A stretch of DNA of 32,679 nt from positions 1-32,679 of the forward strand of contig CALCMJ010000138.1 in assembly GCA_937967615.1 (NCBI GenBank). The letters are read 5' to 3'. How positions within the stretch are numbered: position 1 is the stretch's first letter; every line of letters starts with the position of its first letter. The translations under genes were made by a program, and so were the position numbers. Source of the DNA: an uncultured Saprospiraceae bacterium (lineage in GTDB: Bacteria; Bacteroidota; Bacteroidia; Chitinophagales; Saprospiraceae). This document shows positions 31,356-32,679 of this stretch, piece by piece. A model generated the notes under the pieces. That model was not told the origin of the DNA. It was given only the letters and a program-made list of their open reading frames with translations, and searched no databases.

Positions 31356-32366
31356 CTACGGAAACAAGCTTATCGTCTTCGCCCCAGTATCCATCTCAGC
31401 CATCTGACCTATTTCAAAACTGCATTGATCATCAATGTGTCCAAATGAAAAACCGTAAGCAGAAGGTGCTTTTATTCTAGACATACGTTCGCCCACAACT
31501 TCTACTAGAGTTTTAGAATGTTCATCTTTTTTGTGACAGCCGGCGAAGACACCTAGAATAACACCGCGGACACCTTCAAAGAATCCAGAAGAGATTAATT
31601 GCGTCAGCATGCGATCTATACGATAAGGTTCTTCGCCAATATCTTCTAGAAAGACAAGCTTATCTTTTGCGACGAGTGCATGATCTGTTCCCACCATTGA
31701 ACTGATAAGAGTAAGATTTCCCCCTACAAGTTTGCCCTTTGCTTTTCCTGGGACGAGTTCTTTGTATTGGTAGACTGACTTGTCTGTCTGTTTTTCAATG
31801 TTGGCTGCTGCGATTGAGATTGTAAATTTGGAATCAAGTCCATAGAGTGGCTTAAGGTGCTCTATCGTATAGTCTGACATTGTTGATGCGGCTACTGGTC
31901 CATGGAAACAAGGGCTGCCCGTTTTTTGGTAAATGGTATTGAGTAATACAGTGATATCGCTATAGCCGATAAGAGGCTTAGGGTTCTTAGCGATCAGTTC
32001 GTAATTTAAATAGTCAACGATGCGAGTGGCACCATATCCTCCGCGTACACACCAGATTGCGTCAATGTCAGGATCAGCGTACATTTTATGCAGGTCATGA
32101 ATTCTTAAGTGGTCTTGTCCTGCGAGGTAGCCATCGTTTGCCATCACATTATCAGCAAGGGTGTAATTAATTTTAAGTGCTTCTATATTTGCAATCGCCT
32201 TGTCTAGCTTTTCTTGCGTAATTCTACCAGAAGGTGTGATGAGGCCTACGTTGCTATTAGGTCTTAGATATCTTTTCTTTTTAGTGGTGGTATTCATAGT
32301 TTTTATGGGGAAGCTGTTTGCAAGGATTCCTGTAGATAGTATTTTATTGAAAGTTCTGCGATGCAT
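31356..32366 (-). CDS. LD-carboxypeptidase (peptidase S66 family)
   Basis: The 336-residue protein cleaves the L,D bond of muramoyl tetrapeptides in peptidoglycan recycling or remodelling. VGLITPSGRI opens the domain (about 40). WCVRGGYGATRI (105-116) and LIGYSDIT with catalytic S136 follow. FLEDIGEEPYRIDRML carries the Glu and FGHIDDQC the His of the Ser-Glu-His triad. Residues 1-24 contain RRTFNKIL, close to the twin-arginine motif, so export by Tat to the periplasm is likely; E. coli LdcA is instead cytoplasmic. The gene stands between the repeat-bearing gap and a transposase fragment. Confidence 0.92.
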   Translation of the reverse strand: MHRRTFNKILSTGILANSFPIKTMNTTTKKKRYLRPNSNVGLITPSGRITQEKLDKAIANIEALKINYTLADNVMANDGYLAGQDHLRIHDLHKMYADPDIDAIWCVRGGYGATRIVDYLNYELIAKNPKPLIGYSDITVLLNTIYQKTGSPCFHGPVAASTMSDYTIEHLKPLYGLDSKFTISIAAANIEKQTDKSVYQYKELVPGKAKGKLVGGNLTLISSMVGTDHALVAKDKLVFLEDIGEEPYRIDRMLTQLISSGFFEGVRGVILGVFAGCHKKDEHSKTLVEVVGERMSRIKAPSAYGFSFGHIDDQCSFEIGQMAEMDTGAKTISLFP

Positions 32367-32419
32367 AGGATTAAAAGATAGGAATAATTTTCAAATATGC
32401 AAATAGGGTGTGTCTCGTT

Positions 32420-32442
32420 GGTATAAGTTTGTAACTTATACC
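32420..32442. repeat. Perfect hairpin, REP-like element beside the transposase
   Basis: GGTATAAGTT (32420-32429) and AACTTATACC (32433-32442) pair perfectly around TGT. It lies 29 bases past the transposase stop. RAYT enzymes bind short hairpins of this kind, often with one at the end of their own gene; the flanking CGTT may be the guide tetranucleotide, which is inference. Confidence 0.65.
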
Positions 32443-32471
32443 TAATATCTCACTTGATAATATGATACTCT

Positions 32472-32679
32472 TTACATCATTAAAAAACCAATGTCAATTC
32501 CGTAATCGATACATTCTACATCCAATAAGCAATTTTCAAAGGAGGTATAATTTCTTGCGCTGCTATACAAATAATCTTCTGGCTTAAGGACTATTCCATC
32601 TTTAACTGGATTCCAATGAATATAATTAAGTTTACGAAGAGTAAACCTTGGGTATATTAGGTGCTTTGATCTATTGTTT
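32472..32679 (-). mobile_element. 3' end of a REP-associated tyrosine transposase (RAYT, Y1/IS200-like)
   Basis: The frame is open from the window edge to TAA at 32472-32474, giving the last 68 residues. They contain LRKLNYIHWNPVKDGIV, KPEDYLYSSARNY and a short variable tail ending GFLMM, the standard C-terminus of RAYT-type transposases. The catalytic HUH motif and tyrosine lie outside the window. The fragment shows no frameshift, so it could be an intact gene. It may be a domesticated single-copy enzyme, as most RAYTs are. Confidence 0.9.

Overview
The window comes from an AT-rich genome of the phylum Bacteroidota, most likely Saprospiraceae or a close relative. This is inferred from four things: type IX secretion (T9SS) sorting domains of both type A and type B, a PorP/SprF plus OmpA-family plus type-B-cargo operon, the DUF1573-yajC-YbbR gene order, and promoter-like TAnnTTTG boxes. 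No rRNA, tRNA, CRISPR array or prophage was seen.

Region by region. 1-1563: the 3' end of a T9SS cargo gene, a possible small membrane protein and a secreted GH113-like glycosidase. 1851-5603: a DUF1304 membrane protein with a palindrome abutting its start codon, an overlapping NAD-linked pair (sirtuin deacylase and bifunctional NAD(P)H-hydrate repair enzyme), and a family III CoA-transferase. 5787-13542: a tightly coupled three-gene cell-surface operon. It encodes a PorP/SprF-like outer-membrane protein, a PorE-like TPR/propeller/OmpA protein and a 1448-residue adhesin-like protein with a type B sorting domain. 13552-20018: mostly core genes (YbbR-like, yajC, DUF1573, DUF1801, aroK, a membrane-anchored subtilase, trxB, class II aldolase).

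20114-29637 is the most accessory-looking part. Three secreted proteins, two of them with type A sorting domains, and a 927-residue TPR-CHAT caspase-like protease lie on the minus strand. The protease has a signal peptide and a C-terminal membrane anchor. Next to them, divergently, is an ECF-like sigma factor followed by a one-pass membrane TPR protein that looks like its anti-sigma factor. A short repeat occurs in inverted orientation in front of the sigma gene and again just behind the CHAT gene. I propose these form an envelope signalling or protease module; this is inference.

29850-32679: a PqiA-like membrane protein with an unusual extracytoplasmic helical domain, an intergenic gap with a heptamer repeat and a dispersed-repeat-like sequence, an LD-carboxypeptidase with a Tat-like leader, and the 3' end of a REP-associated (Y1-type) transposase beside a perfect REP-like hairpin.
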